From assembly GCF_037975245.1 (NCBI RefSeq), contig NC_092563.1:11657501-11721500 (forward strand): a stretch of DNA of 64,000 bases, read 5' to 3'. Under the pieces are notes generated by a model. It had not been told where the DNA came from. It worked only from the letters and a program-made list of their open reading frames with translations, and did no database searches. The stretch comes from Apostichopus japonicus (taxonomy: Eukaryota; Echinodermata; Holothuroidea; Aspidochirotida; Stichopodidae). A program made the position numbers and the translations under genes. Positions 31,941-45,670 of this stretch are shown piece after piece (within the stretch, counting starts at the first letter, position 1; each line of letters begins with the position of its first letter).

Positions 31941-32782
31941 AAGAAGAACGTTGATTAAATATATGTTACGCACGGTTGTAATGTTGTACATAGTACTTTA
32001 ATTAAATATATGTTGCACACGGTATAGTGTTGTACATAGTATTTTTTGGTATCCTACCGAACTTAACATTTACCGTAATCGGCCTCGCTTACAGCGCTTA
32101 TACGTGAGTCGTCAATGGCAGTATAACATGTACATAGTCCTGTTTCACACTCAGCATTGGTTTGGTGCATATTTTAAGTTTATTCGTTAATCTGTTGCTC
32201 CAGTAGTTGGTGCAGGTTGTTACAAATTAAGTCCTCATATGCTTCATTTGTTTCAACCAATATTCGTATATGCTCAGTTAAGAAGCAGAATACATGTATC
32301 ATTCATTTGGAAATCTCTATGAGTGTACTAGTCTCTGTGGTCTAGTTGTGTGGGTCGTCTATGAAACGTATCTTTACCATACATAACGCATGGCGAGATA
32401 AGTGCATACTGTTTTCATTGGATAATCATAACGATGAAGTGGCGCATACAAAGACGTATTTCGTTTGTATTTTCTTTTAAAAAGCGTTGTAAGACAACAA
32501 TTGCACGATAGGTAGACAAAAATAATTATGTCTTCAGAGTAGATTTGAAGGACACACGAGAAGGAGAGAGAAAGATGAGTTCAGGTATAATTTCTTCAAA
32601 AGATGTGGGTTACATGTGAAGCAAAACATTGGTTTTCCCAGAATCTGTTAGTAGACATTACGGCGAGAAGACGTTTATTCCGAGAGCGCAATTCATGAGG
32701 TGCACTATAAGGTAGTAACAGGTCAGATAAATATATTGGTGATACACCGGCAACAGGAAACATATGTAAGTATCATTGGAAA
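31941..32782. other. Intergenic, short direct repeat only
   Basis: AATTAAATATATGTT...CACGGT...TGTTGTACATAGTA occurs twice at 31953-32042. No gene is seen. Confidence 0.4.
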
Positions 32783-33440
32783 CTAGTGTAATCCTCTTAA
32801 TACAAGTGTGATATGTTCTCTAGAATTAGTACGTGTTACAATCCTGGCAGCAATATTCTGAAGACGAGTTACACGAGAAGTATGATTATTTGGCAAGCCA
32901 TTTAAAAGGGTAGTTACACGATATATCCAAGCTGGCAGTAATAAAGACATGTATACAAGTTCTTCAACGTCATCTTGAGTTAAATACTTTCTCATAAATC
33001 TGATTCTGCGTAGATGGCAAGTGGAGCTACTGCACACAGCATGACATGAGTTAAATACTGTGCCCAAATTTCGAATTCTTGAGGCGGCGGGTACATTTGA
33101 AGAGCCAACCAGAAGACAAGGGACGTTGACTTTATGGTGGTGATATTTGGAGCCAAAATGATAAATGCAGTCTTTTCATCATTTATTTTTAATTTTTTTT
33201 GAGACATCCATAAACGCACTGCATTGATACAACTCTCGAGACTAGAAAAGCAGCCTTGGCAGCCACGTGATCAGCAGTAAAATGTATGTGGGAAACATCA
33301 TCATAGAAATTGTATTAAAGATTATGTTTCTGTATTATTCCTTCATGTGGATTTGTATACAGCGAAAACCGGACAGGACCTAGCACAGAGCCTTGTGATA
33401 CACCAAAGGATAACTTAATAGGTCTGGAAGTATATGTTCA
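32783..33440 (-). mobile_element. Decayed L2/CR1-type LINE, RT C-terminal part
   Basis: Reading leftward, the minus strand gives FGVSQGSVLGPVRFSLYTNP, matching the RT GVPQGSVLGP block. It then gives a damaged active-site region (YDD in place of YADD), LKINDEKTAF, VRNLGT-like, CHLRRIRFMRKYLT, LLNGLPNNHTSRVTRLQNIA and ARIVT. This order is that of L2/CR1 elements. At least two frameshifts and several stops make it dead. Confidence 0.85.
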
Positions 33441-33785
33441 TGTATTTTAACACACGGAGATATGTCATGTACATAGGATTCGAATCATTCATTATGTAGA
33501 TAGGATTCAAAACAATACATTAAATTGCAGATCTGATTGGTTATATGACTGCTGTGATGTCATCACTACGGACGCACATCGATTGTCATACAACAACCGA
33601 GTTTAAAGTGCATGAACATTTCTGTCAAGCTGGAGTGTGCTTTTCGAAGCTTTGAACTTCGTTGACTTACGACATGTTGGAAGTATTAGGTTAATTAGTA
33701 TACGCTCTACACATTTACTCAAACATTAATTCAACTGGCATAACTCCCTGTACGGTGTAAGATTTTCAGCTATCATCACGTTTGG
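33441..33785. other. Intergenic, no supported feature
   Basis: Short related words (CATTCATTATGTAGATAGGATTC and similar) at 33470-33510. No gene is seen. Confidence 0.35.
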
Positions 33786-33871
33786 GTATAATATGGGTAA
33801 TATTGGGTAATATGGATATTATGGGTAATAAGGATAATATGGGTATAAAATATGGGTATAAAACGTAATAA
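33786..33871 (+). repeat. GGGTAATATGGATA-type microsatellite, left half
   Basis: Degenerate ATGGGTAATATT/ATGGGTATAAAAT units, matching 36198-36330 in motif and orientation. A LINE lies between the halves. Confidence 0.8.
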
Positions 33872-36185
33872 CAATACTAACAAATAAAAGCGTTTTACTT
33901 CTGAAATAAGGGACACATCTTGGGATAATGTTTTAAACGAAAATGATGTCAATTCTGCTTATAATACCTTTTTGAATTATCTCAGTTCAACTTATAATAA
34001 TTGTTTTCCTATTCGCCAAATCAATCAAAAACAGCGCCGTAGAAAGAAACACCCCTGGATTACGAATTTTATTACGACTTCCAATAAAAGGAAGCACACA
34101 CTTTTACAGACGTCAGTTAAAGTCTCCTACAGTTACGAACAAATCCATGTACACAACGTATTGCAATAAGCTTAAGCAAGTAATTAGACTTTCGAAAAAG
34201 CTCTATTTTGACAATAAATTTAATGAGAGCAGAAATAACACAAACCATACATGGCGTACTATTAATGAAATGTTGCACAATAACCGTAAAGAATCATCAT
34301 ATCCTGCTGTTTTCAAAGATGGTGACCAAGAAACCAGTGATAAAACATCATTGCGAATAACTTCAACAATTTCTATGTAAATCTTGGACCATCGCTTGCT
34401 AGTAAAATAAATATTCAATCAATATTATTATTATTAATATATTATTAATTGATATATAATCAATATTCACATTCCCAGTCATAGAAGAAGAACTAATTAA
34501 AATCGCAACTTCCAACTTGAAACCCAATAAAGCAGCAGGATATGATGATTTCAATCCTGGTATTATAAAAAATGTTATTCCTTTTATTGCCTTTGACCCA
34601 TATATGTAATTTATCATTTAACACTGGCGTATTCCCAGATAAACTTAAATGGCAAAGGTTATACCAATCTATAAAAAAGGAGATTCAAATGTATATGAGA
34701 ATTATCGACCGATTTCATTGCTTTCCTGTTTTTCTAAAATGTTCAATCGCATATTTAATTTTCTTAACCAATATCATATTCTTTGTAAAGAACAGTACGG
34801 CTTTCGACCCGAACATTCTACTGAACTGGCTTTGGCAGATGCAGTTAACAGTTTACATACTATATAGTCTTAAATAATGGCAAAAATTGCATTGGTGTAT
34901 TCCTCGACCTTTCGAAGACGTTTGACACGATCGATCATACCATCCTTATCAATAAATTATTTTCATACGGCATTAGAGGAACTACACTCAACTGGCTTGA
35001 AAGCTTTATTTCGAACAGATATCAGTATACCTGGTATAAAAACTCTAGATCCGAACTTGCTAAACTTCGTTGCGGCGTTCCACAGGGTTCAGTCTTAGGT
35101 TCTTTGTTTTTTATTCTATATATTAACGATATTTGTCACGTCTCCAAACTAGCCAAAATCATTCTCTTTGCTGATGACACCAGTATTTTCTTCGAGAGCG
35201 ACGACATAATCACAAATCACTTCCAACGTGTCAATTGAATTAAATAAATTTTGTAATTGGTTTCCAACCAATAAATTATCACTAAATGTACAAAAAGTAA
35301 TTACATTGTCTTTAATACTCGTAATACACTTATTTGGAATAAAGATATATGTACGGACGGGAAAATAATTAAGCAAGTTTATACTACTAAGTTTTTAGGT
35401 GTAAATATTGATTGTAAACTTAGCTGGCGCAACCATATTTCAACTATATGCAGTATAATTGCACGGAATGTTGGCATATTATCTAAGTTGAAATATTATC
35501 TATCGGAAAACATACTCAGAACACTATACCAGACCCTGATTGTCCCGCATCTCACTTATTGTTCCATTTTTTGGTCTGGTACATACAACACCAACCTTAA
35601 CAATCTTATAATACTCCAAAAGGCAGCCATTCACCACATAACACACTCAGAACCACGTGAGCACACCAGTATTTAAGAAACTCAACTTACTAAAATTGCA
35701 CGATCTCATTAAAGTTAAGCTTGCATTATTTGCCTATAAGACCTGGAATGGATTACTACCAACTGTCTTTGACTATTTTTTTAACCAGTAACAGAGATGT
35801 ACATAATCATTACACGAGGCATGCTAATCATGCCCACTAGATATAATCTCTACAATACCACCATTGGAACTTTAAGCCTACAAAACCGTGCAACAAAAAC
35901 ATGGAATCTTCTAACGAACGATTTAAAGAGTAACAAGTCAGTCACATCCTTTAAGAAGTGGTTTTGTAAGGAATTAATAGCTAGTTACTGACTACTACCA
36001 ATTATACCTGTATGTAATTACTATATATATATATTGAACATTTAATTTGTATTGATATTTATGTTTATGTATTTATACATATATATTTCTTTTCTTTTCT
36101 TTTCTTTTCTTTCTTCAGAGTCTTCCACATTGTTAGGCTTTTAAGCTTTATGGAAGACTTCCTCCCACTTTGTACTTTTGTGGCC
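33872..36185 (+). mobile_element. 5'-truncated CR1/L2-like LINE with decayed reverse transcriptase
   Basis: Fragments in all three frames spell a non-LTR polyprotein from the endonuclease-RT linker onward. They include NFITTSNKRKH, IATSNLKPNKAAGYDD (34498-34548), YENYRPISLL (34694-34723), EQYGFRPEHSTELAL, FLDLSKTFDTIDH near 34905, CGVPQGSVLGS (about 35069-35101), FADDT (35167-35181), KFLGVNIDCKLSW, TLIVPHLTYC and IGTLSLQNRATKTW. The stop is at 35989. A 3' UTR and an A-run follow. The endonuclease is missing and there are several frameshifts, so it is inactive. The same family as 27574-28135. Confidence 0.93.
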
Positions 36186-36197
36186 AAAAAAAAAAAA

Positions 36198-36330
36198 CGG
36201 GTAATATGGATAATTTGGGTATAATGTGGGTAATATGGATATTTTGGGTGATATGGATAATATGGGGGATATGGGTGATATGGGTAATATGGATAACATA
36301 GGTAATATGGGTGATATGGGTGATAGGTAA
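36198..36330 (+). repeat. GGGTAATATGGATA-type microsatellite, right half
   Basis: Units such as GGGTAATATGGATA, GGGTGATATGGATA and GGGTATAATGT. It continues the array broken at 33871. Confidence 0.85.
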
Positions 36331-38190
36331 TATGAAACAAACAGTTGATCATGTGATTACATGGCACTGTCTTTGTTAATGGGAAGATATAGCTGAATGA
36401 GTTAGAACTGCCGCCAAGTCCAAATTTAGCTAACAAGTGGCGGTGGTAGATATAAAGTATAGATAAATAGATATATAGATAAAAAGTATAGAGAACAAGA
36501 AAATGTGATTTATTTGATACCGGTGTACCGTCGAACTTGAACCTTGATTGGACAATGAATTGTAAACAATTAGCATAACTCCGATACTACGGTAGCCCTT
36601 TTCTTGTTGTCTGATATACTCTCAAATATTTGTCATATGAGTTGACCAATTACAGAGTTGACGGAGTGAATAAGAGATTGTTTGAAACGAATTATCACAT
36701 TATGAAAAAAAAAACTTTGCTGGGCTAGTTGAAAATATCGGTTAAATAAGCTTTAATAGTTCATCACGTACAGTTATGTCCGTGACGTACTTGGAACCAG
36801 CCTTTTCTTTGCTTATAGCATGGAGGTAAAACAGATACGCCAGGGATTTTACGAAAGACTTATCGGTGTAGCTTACCTGTCATTTTCTGACGAGAAGAGG
36901 TATGAATATCTGACAACGCGCTCGTAATAAAGATCTCGAGTGACACACTACACGTGATGTCGCCACTGATCAGATCACGAGGGATCACAGACACAACCTT
37001 ATCTATTCTATGTGAACACAGTGGCCTTCTTCACACTGGGGAACGAGCAGAGGATCAGATCCGGATCGGATCCCCTGATCGATTTAACCAGATATGAATA
37101 ATTTAACCATTCAGACCTTAGATTTCCGCATAATATCAAAGCGGTTTGAGATATAGTGACTTTAAAATTTCCAAAATTTTACTTCTCCTGATGTCAGATG
37201 ACATTTGACCTAACGAAAAGCAATGCAGTTTCTTGTACTTAATGTTGTGCCAAATTTGAGACAAATTCAAACGTCACTTATTGAGTCAGGCGATGCATTA
37301 CCATCACAATTGAAACCTATACCGATTTGATCTACTATGGAAAGAAAATGTTTTATGATGCACTCAACGAGATAAATCTACATTAAACAAATGAGATTCT
37401 TGTAATCCCATACCAATTATGCATAGGGTATGTCCAAACTTCCGGGTGAAATATCGTGCTAGAGAGAAGTCACAATTCAAACCTGCAAACACTTTAACTT
37501 GAACTTTGCATGTTACTCTAACGTTAGACTAAAAGGATTTTTTTATTGTGCTGAGTTATGCGTGTGACGTAACTTCATGCCATTGTAAGTTTGGTTTAAG
37601 CAACGAGATAGAAGACCATTTGCTGCTGGGAATTATTAATACTAAATATCAAACTATTATGTCTGCTTAGTGATATGAAAACGGTAAAACAAAACTGAAT
37701 TAGGGCTCAGTCATTGATGAATTACAACTGAACCTTTCTTAATTATATATGTACGCTTACAATTATGCTGTTTGACAGCGAATGCAGTCATCAACTTTCT
37801 AATTTTGAACTCAAATTTGAATTGCGAGCTGTGGACTCGTTTCATGTACAAAATATGCAATAATTCCTACATTTACTGCAAATGCTGCACTTGTTAACAC
37901 TTTGGACATCTTAATGAACAAAGGAAGAAAATGCTCTGTATATACAAGCGTATCAATAATAGCTTGACATTTACAATAATATGGCATTTCATATGTATGT
38001 AAGTTCGTATACGAACCTGTTCGACTTTTAGGGTTCCCATATAGTATAGAGCTAATTATAATCATAAAACCCATAAACTGTTTACAACACAAATTTCGAA
38101 TTTTACCCATATTTTTTCGATCAATACTCTCCACAATGCGTATGGAAAGTTCAATTTGTGTTTGTTTCCAAAGTAAATAAGGAAGCTTAA
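36331..38190. other. Intergenic, no supported gene
   Basis: A short spliceable-looking frame starts at ATG 36820, and a minus-strand frame of 107 codons covers 37811-38134. Neither has recognisable motifs. Confidence 0.4.
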
Positions 38191-38193
38191 TGG

Positions 38194-39112
38194 TTGATCA
38201 CAAAGACCTCTAAATCAAGAAAGAAATTCTTAGAGAAGCCCTCCAACCAAAGTCACAAAATAAAATTCTCATCTAACATATATGAATACAAATCTATATT
38301 CAACGATAGATTTGCACAATTTGTGTTAAAGTTGTGCAGTGACACTATCGTGAGACTTCTCAAATCTCTGGAACGAAGATCTCGACAACCAAAATTTCCT
38401 CAACCCAAATCTCTTGACCAACTAAAATCTCTTAAAACATATCTCTTGAACAAAATTCAAATAAACAACTATCTCTCAAACCTACTTTTCTTAAATAAGA
38501 TCAATGTGGAGTGTTAGCTCAGTGGTTAACACCGGTGCCTTTCAATTATAAGGTCCCCGGTTCGAGTCACTCCCAGATTAATGTATGTCGTCCAGTTACA
38601 GAGTTGTTGACAATTAACAATTCATAATCATGGACGTTAAATATGAATGTGAGAGACTGACTTCGGTCAGCTTGCGGCTTTGATAAGCCAATTAGGCTTC
38701 TTCGCGAGTTCCTGCTTGCAGGAGGATCTAATATACATACATACATACATACATACATACAATTAGCCTAAATAAAGATCCATTGGACAAATACCTGTTT
38801 AAGGTAATTTTTTTGAAAATCTCTCCAGTAAACTGGAATCTTTTGAACAAACCTATTTTATGTAAAAATCTCTAATAAAAACAAAAATCTCTAAAATAAA
38901 ATAGCCTTGAAGAAAAGTCTCTTGAAGAAAACTTCAATTAAATTAATTTATTTAAAGATCTTTGGTGAACAAAACTTTCTGCAACTTAAATTTTTAAACA
39001 AACATCTCGAATCTCAAAAGCAAGGACGTGCTGACAATGATATATATTTTTTTAATAAACATCAAATACGCAAAGATCTCTTGAAAAACCCATTTCTGAA
39101 AATAATTACATG
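38194..39112 (+). repeat. Degenerate AAATCTCTTGAACAAA repeat, split by a SINE
   Basis: Words AAATCTC, AGATCTC, TCTCTTGAACAAA and TCTCTTAAAAC recur about every 20-25 bases on both sides of the SINE at 38507-38760. The frames spanning it are by-products of low stop density. Confidence 0.7.
38507..38760 (+). mobile_element. tRNA-derived SINE, plus strand
   Basis: The 5' part is tRNA-like, with A-box TTAGCTCAGTGGTTA near 38514 and B-box GGTTCGAGTCA at 38559-38569. A unique body of about 160 bp follows, then an (ATAC)n tail. Flanks TAAATAAGATCAATG (38492-38506) and TAAATAAAGATCCATTG (38769-38785) look like a decayed target-site duplication. Confidence 0.88.
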
Positions 39113-39324
39113 AAAAACGGTATTGGATATTAAGAGGCCGGTGAATACATGCCCTTTAAAGGCATTTGTTATGCCTTTGAAAACATAACATTTTAACAAG
39201 CATATAGGAGTTGATCAATTGTAACATTGATGGAGACAATGAAGTGATAATTTTGCGATAGTATTCGGTATCAATTTCAGTTGGTATGTCAATCTTAATT
39301 TATAATTTTAAATTTTGGGTTTAC

Positions 39325-39683
39325 AGTCTTGTTTAGAGCCAAGGCCTTCTCACACGACTTTACAACTTAACCCTGGTCATTGGTAACTTGTCACACCTAC
39401 ACAGCAAAGTGTGCACAATTCAATCAATCTCTCCTGGGGCACCACAGTGCACCACAACCACGTGTCCCCCGGGGGACTTCCCATAGGGTGCAGCCACAAA
39501 CCGGCGCAAACAACTATATTTACAAGTTACCTCGCAAGTCCCCATTTATACACCTGGGTGAAGAGAGGCAATGGAGATATAGCGCCTTGCCCAAGGACAC
39601 AACGCAATGATCTGGCCAGGGCTCGAACCTGTAATCCTTAGATCACAAGTCCACTGCCTTAACCACTTGACCACAACGCCCTC
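39325..39683 (-). mobile_element. tRNA-derived SINE, minus strand
   Basis: Read on the minus strand it has an A-box-like region (TGTGGTCAAGTGGTTAA, 39659-39675) and B-box CAGGTTCGAGC (39621-39631). Next comes TTGTGTCCTTGGGCAAGGCG, a block shared with the SINE at 51192-51500. The left (3') boundary is approximate. Confidence 0.85.
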
Positions 39684-39689
39684 TTCTAT

Positions 39690-42600
39690 CAATCTTCTAT
39701 TCAAACTGAAGAAAGAAAGTCAACACTTTGGTAACTTTGCCACTTTATTGCTTGCATATGATTGGTTGTAATTAATTATTAGAGATGTTAACATTCGAAT
39801 GACATAACTACTCCCTTATCACCGTACAGTTCATGAAAATTATGATAGGGTGCTTGGGTTAAATTATAATCCAATTTTGTTAATACTTAGTAGATCTGAA
39901 GGAAGAAAGCTGTCAAACAGCTGCTTCAGTGCCTGGTTATTTCCAGATTACACTTGGTGTATATGATGTATCCATTATAACTCTCATATCAATCCATGTT
40001 CACTGTATATGGATCAACTGATTATAACTTGTATTGGAACATACCATAATAAACCCCAACTAGGTTTCGTTAAAACTGCTTTTAGTGTTTTCTTAAATTG
40101 TTACCAGACCCAAATAATAGTATTAATCACATTAAGAAACCCTCGTAGAAATGAACGTTAATGAACAAGCAATTAAATACTCAAATCGGTTCTCAATATT
40201 CGTCCAGACTCGTTCCATAAAAGATTAGCCATATAGAAACGAGCACTGGAAAATTTCAAACTTTGAACTACATTATTATGAAGTTTTTATAGGTAAACAA
40301 GTTCATTTGAAAAAGCCTGCTTTGTGTTCCGAGATATCAGACGTCATAATATTCGCCGCTTGTCTATCTTGACGAGGAGCAATAAATTAAAATGTTCCGA
40401 TTCAGCAGCTGTCTAATCACAAGTTACCAGTCGCAGTGTAAAATTTACGCACTGATTATAATCTACAGAACCATCATGTCTTTATTTAACGTTAACGCAC
40501 AAGCATTGAAGTACAATCAATTGTCTTCATCACTGTATTAGACGTTCTTCTTTTACCGCCAATAAATACTGTCACTTCCAGTAATCCTGTGTGCGTTTAC
40601 AAACTATTCTAATTTACGTGATTAAACTTCAACTTGATAAATTTCACTTACAATCTCGATCAGGAATGAGAATTTGACCTTTTTCGAACAATTTTTTTTG
40701 GAAAAAAAATCAAGAAGTCAGATAGCAGAGACGTTGTTCAGTATGACATAAATGAAATTTGTAGTTTCGCTCTGCACAGTTCTCTTTGGATAATATCAAA
40801 AACGTGATAGCTACGGCGCTGCCTTGAAATGAGGCCAAGATTTTCAAAATATGGAGAAATACGGTTGAAGAGTCTTGCGCACGACATTCCCACCTGAAAA
40901 CACTTGTTAGCTAAATTGTCTGAACAGATTTGAAATTGAGCGTGGTAAATGGAAGTACAAGAAGCCTGTTCGGTGTATCATCGTCGTTCTCCTTGTAAAG
41001 ATCTCGGCAATGAGTGTCCGCATGTCTTAGCCTATCAACTTACGTGTTTCCTTCTAATTTCTCTCTTTTAAACAATCCACCTAAACTTACGAGTCAAATT
41101 TGACATTTCTATCGACACAAATTAACACCATCAAAATGTATGTCACGTGTCTTCGAACCTCCTGATATAGGTCTATGCATATATGATATTGCAAGAAACA
41201 GCTGTTGGGGTCATCATTTAGCACGACACGAGGAACTACTAGAACGATGTCCTTTAGTTTTATTTTTAAGTTACTAAAATTTGTTTTCCCAATGTATAAA
41301 ATTGAAAACAATTTAACGACTAAAACTTCATTACTTTATATACTGAACATGTTCGAAAAACGTATATTTCTTCATTTAAAACTAGTACGACCAATGGTCA
41401 TTCTTTGAAAGGGAATTTGAAATAAAACAATGTTTCTTTTACGGAACAGTATTCGTAGTAAATATAGCTTTGACCTATAACCTTTTACGTTGAAGGTCTT
41501 CAAGGTACAAGCCTCTATCACAATGTACCTTGTTGCGATTAAGGAGCTTAATGCACATAAAAAGACAATAATTACTTGCTTTTGACCTTTTATACATAAC
41601 ACATATTTGATATTACTTGGTATGTCCATTACACCTGTACAGTTTCGTCAGAGTTGACTTTTCAAGAAATGTTATACCTTTCTTGTATGTAAAGGATTTC
41701 TTGCAGCTCCGCTGAGATCACGAAGACAGGCAAGTATTGTTAACGATATCAGTAGGTTTCATCTTTGAATTACTGTATAGGTCTAAGTGTTGATACTCGC
41801 TTGGAAAACATCAGACTTTCTTATGTTTTTTAAAACTGATATAAAGTCAATATTCAAATGCATGGCGAGGACATTTAAGGCGCCGGGGAAACCGGTAATG
41901 TATATACCGGTAAAATGTACTACATTTTGGTCTAACTTGCGTTGCAGTTTCGTTGTATAGGAGCTTTTCTTCCCTTCACTTTTACTAAGCATTATATCCA
42001 CTTGGCGAAACTCTCACATTATTTGTCTTCACATACCATTGCAATTAATTGCTTCATCATCTTACTCCTCTAATACATATAAAACTTATGTATGTCTGAC
42101 CTCAACGAGCTCAGTTCAAGAACATCAAGTTTTAACATACTTGAAGCTGACAAGATGCAGCGCTGCTGCTATACACGTGATAGCTATGCCACAAGATATC
42201 CCCAGTGGGACCGGGCAAGGCTAAAAATGGGAAAGAATTGCTTGAACCAGATCCACACGTGATACTAGCATTATCAGGAAGATTCTGCTACTACTACTAG
42301 CTCAATAACACGGAACCCTGGTACTTCATATATACTCATGTACACATTCACGGAACCCTGGTATATGAAGATATATACTCCTTAAAGTTGATAATAAATT
42401 TTCATTAATTAGAACCCTACTCCCATTCGCATGACACATGCACCTTTCTCTTATTTTTGTAATGTATGTGCTAAAACAGGTAAACAATAAAACATGTGAC
42501 ATAGACTATAGATGGCATAGACTTATACAGTACATAACATTAGGTTAACTACATTATAATTAATGTTGTCTTACTTTACATGCTAATATGTTTCAACATT

Positions 42601-45055
42601 CCGACGAGTTCTGTATGTAATCATATTTAATAACGTATTTAACTTATATTACTTATTTATTCCATTAAACGGCTGTACAGTTTACTACGGAAGTTTTTCT
42701 TTCACATTTGACGCTGTTTTTCTGATTTCTGGTGCTAAGTGTCGATTGCCTATATCCAATAGTTGCATTTTCTGATTTTCTAAATTTTGACAAGTGATAC
42801 AAAATGTGAAAACGGCAATTTTCTGATATCTACCGTAGGCCCTTACGCTGCTGGTAGGTTATCACATTTTCTCTCTCTTTCCATGTGAAGATTTAATGAT
42901 GATATTCAAGAGGGCTGTTCAAGGCAACATTAATGAAAAGGCAAAATCAGATATATCTATATCTAACCTGACCTTTACTGCCGTAAATGCCGTCTTATCT
43001 AAGAGAAAGCATGATTGATTGGTAGCCTTACAGCCAAATACTGCTCTATACCTTTCTTCAGTAGATGGTTTTAACCGCAAAGATTAATGTGCTATTTAAT
43101 ATATAAATAAATAAATACAAGTTTACCTAGAATGTGCGTATGTAATTAATCTCCAAATGGTGTTGCAAGAACAAAAAGTGACAAGAAATGACCAAAGAAA
43201 ACACAATCAAAAATGAAAAAAAAAAGAAAGAACCTAAACAAAGTTTCGATCACTGTTAAAGAATGATAACAACGTGTGTATAATTTATGTATATGCAATC
43301 ATTGTGAATATGAATGTAATGCTTTCTACACAACGAAATACGAGGTTAGTGCATCTCATGTAGTAACACAGAAGCCATGTGGACGACTACAAAGACTATA
43401 GGGCGAACTGCATTCGTGACCAATCTGTCACACTGTTAATCCTAATAAAAAGGCCATTTTATTAACTCTTTATCTATTAATAACAAGTAAAGCATATTAC
43501 GTCACAGATGAGAGGGAAAGGAGGACAAAATACATTGGGTTCTTTGACTAAACACACTGCAGGGGACATTTCCTCACCTTCAATTAACTCGTAATTAATG
43601 TCTCTTCAAGCTATTTTCTCAAATTGTTCAGCTGCAACATCTGCCTAAATTTCGCTGTGGTGTTAATGGATAAACGAAGTATCATAACAATATTGAAAAG
43701 AAAAAAAATAGATGACAGGTCTGGGAATTTGTTAAAATCTCGATTAGGGTTGTATATTCATTAGTACTGTTTAACGCTACTGGAATTGAAGAAAAGCGGC
43801 GTCGCTATAAATGACGCGAGAAGATTAATCCGTTAATCATACGACACCAGAGTCACACTATATGCATATCTTAATTAATTACTGTGTTGGATCGTTAATT
43901 AATAGATGATGTTATTAGTAAAATGTGTACGTCTTACACTGTGAAGATAAATTATAAATCACTCGAATCCGTAAATAAAATGTGAGTTAATCGCTATAAC
44001 TGTATACAGCTGCATTTGTTAGACGCGGTTATGGTTTCAATTTGTAATGAATTCTTAAGGGTATATAGTTTAAAACATTAAATGCGAGACCTCTGTTGTA
44101 AATGGAAAGGAATGAGGAATGGGATATGATGGTGGGGTACAAGGTTCTTATATCGAGATTGCTTCGACGGTATTGGATGCACTTTGGGACCAATGATAAA
44201 TTAATGATATTGCTGGTATAAAATATGACGCCCGAGCTCCATAATTCCTTTTCCAGCGCTCCACTAAAGGGATGTACTGTAGTTATACAGGTTTGTTTTG
44301 ATAACCCTGTGGAGATATGCACGCTATCCTTACTACCAAAAAGCCAACAGAATAACCATGGGCGTCATGGGAGGGGGCTGCAGGAAGGAGGGCATCAAAG
44401 TATTCTCTCGTGCTAATAAATACTTTGGACTGTTAACCGGTCTTTTAATGCCCAAAATGGTCCCCTTCGGATTCTCTACGGATTTCCATGAGATCAACAG
44501 TAACTTTCATATTGACTGACTTATTTGTTATCAGTGTTCATCCTGCTCATTATAAGGCGTAAACAGTAATACACCCGGAAAGAAACGACCTCGGTATTAT
44601 ATGATATCATATGCAATAATGTCCTGATAATGATTAAATGACATGACCACAAGGAAGATTACAATGAACAATAAACCATTACTAACCGCCAATAGGGGTC
44701 TCGACTAGCTGATCTAGTCATCGGCTTGACTAGTTTAAATAAGAACCAATCTCAAAATATACAGGAAAAAAAATTTGAGAATGTAATTATAGGCTACCAT
44801 ATATTACACGTAGGCCTATAAGATAAAAAAATAGAGTGGAATATCCCAGGATTCCACGACCGGTATTAAAGTCCTTATATGCGTTTAAACAAAGAAATAC
44901 ATTACCTTGTGATATGGTAACTAACAAAAAGCTACGACATTCAAGAAATACTAAATTTATCCCGTCTAACAAGTGTCTCACCAGCTCAAAAGGCTCAATA
45001 TGTTTTTCTGCTCCAATAATCTGTCCAAGAATGCAAATATTTGAATTTGTTTTGG
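39690..45055. other. Intergenic, no supported gene
   Basis: AT-rich. A duplicated ACGGAACCCTGGTA word occurs at 42309 and 42352. Open frames are all under 100 codons, without motifs or matching splice sites. Confidence 0.4.
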
Positions 45056-45510
45056 TGTAAAAATTCAAACTGTTTAAATTTTAATGGTTATTTGTGGAGT
45101 TTTATGACTACATATTATGTTTCTAGATCAACGGAATGGTAATGTGGGTTAGTGGCTGTCTTTTCTGAATTTCGAAAATAAAGAATAGTTCTCATGTTTA
45201 TGTGTTCCTTTGTTTGAACGCATAATAGGACTTTTACAAGTGTCTAACCAGGACAAATGTTTTTTGTTAATTGATTTAGCAAACAAAATTCAAACTGTGA
45301 TTTTTTAACAGCTATTTGTGGTATTTTGGCAGATTTTCAGAAAACCCTGACTATGTGATACATTTTAAATTTGAGGATGATAATAATATTCACTGGTTGT
45401 ATTTTGTGAATTTAAGAAATAAAGAGAAACAAAAGGACATTTCTACTGCTTATGTATTCCTTTGTATGATCGTTGTTACTTTAACATTTTCTGAAAGATT
45501 TGAGTAAAAA
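45056..45510 (+). repeat. Two-copy tandem repeat of about 228 bp
   Basis: AAAATTCAAACTGT ... TATTTGTGG ... TATGTGTTCCTTTGT (from 45058) recurs as AAAATTCAAACTGT ... TATTTGTGG ... TATGTATTCCTTTGT (from 45286), with much divergence between copies. Confidence 0.65.
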
Positions 45511-45670
45511 GTCTTTCCACATAATAATCTCCCTATTTTGTAGATATGACAGAGCTTTATTTTTTAATGCGCATATTTATAATCCAGCTGCTAAAAGGGC
45601 TTTAAAAAAGTCATTAGTAAAACAGGCTATTTTTAAAATAGTGATCAATATCCACATTTTATCCAACAGC

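Noticed and set aside
36820-36900. Short exon-like frame MEVKQIRQGFYERLIG with a GTATGA donor
   Set aside because: One isolated piece with no family match, no partner exon and no acceptor of note.
37811-38134. 107-codon minus-strand ORF with a hydrophobic C-terminus
   Set aside because: AT-rich, no motif and no supporting splice or regulatory signal; this length is expected by chance.
38507-38580. A genuine tRNA gene
   Set aside because: A- and B-boxes are present, but the sequence continues into a SINE body and (ATAC)n tail, and the acceptor stem does not close.
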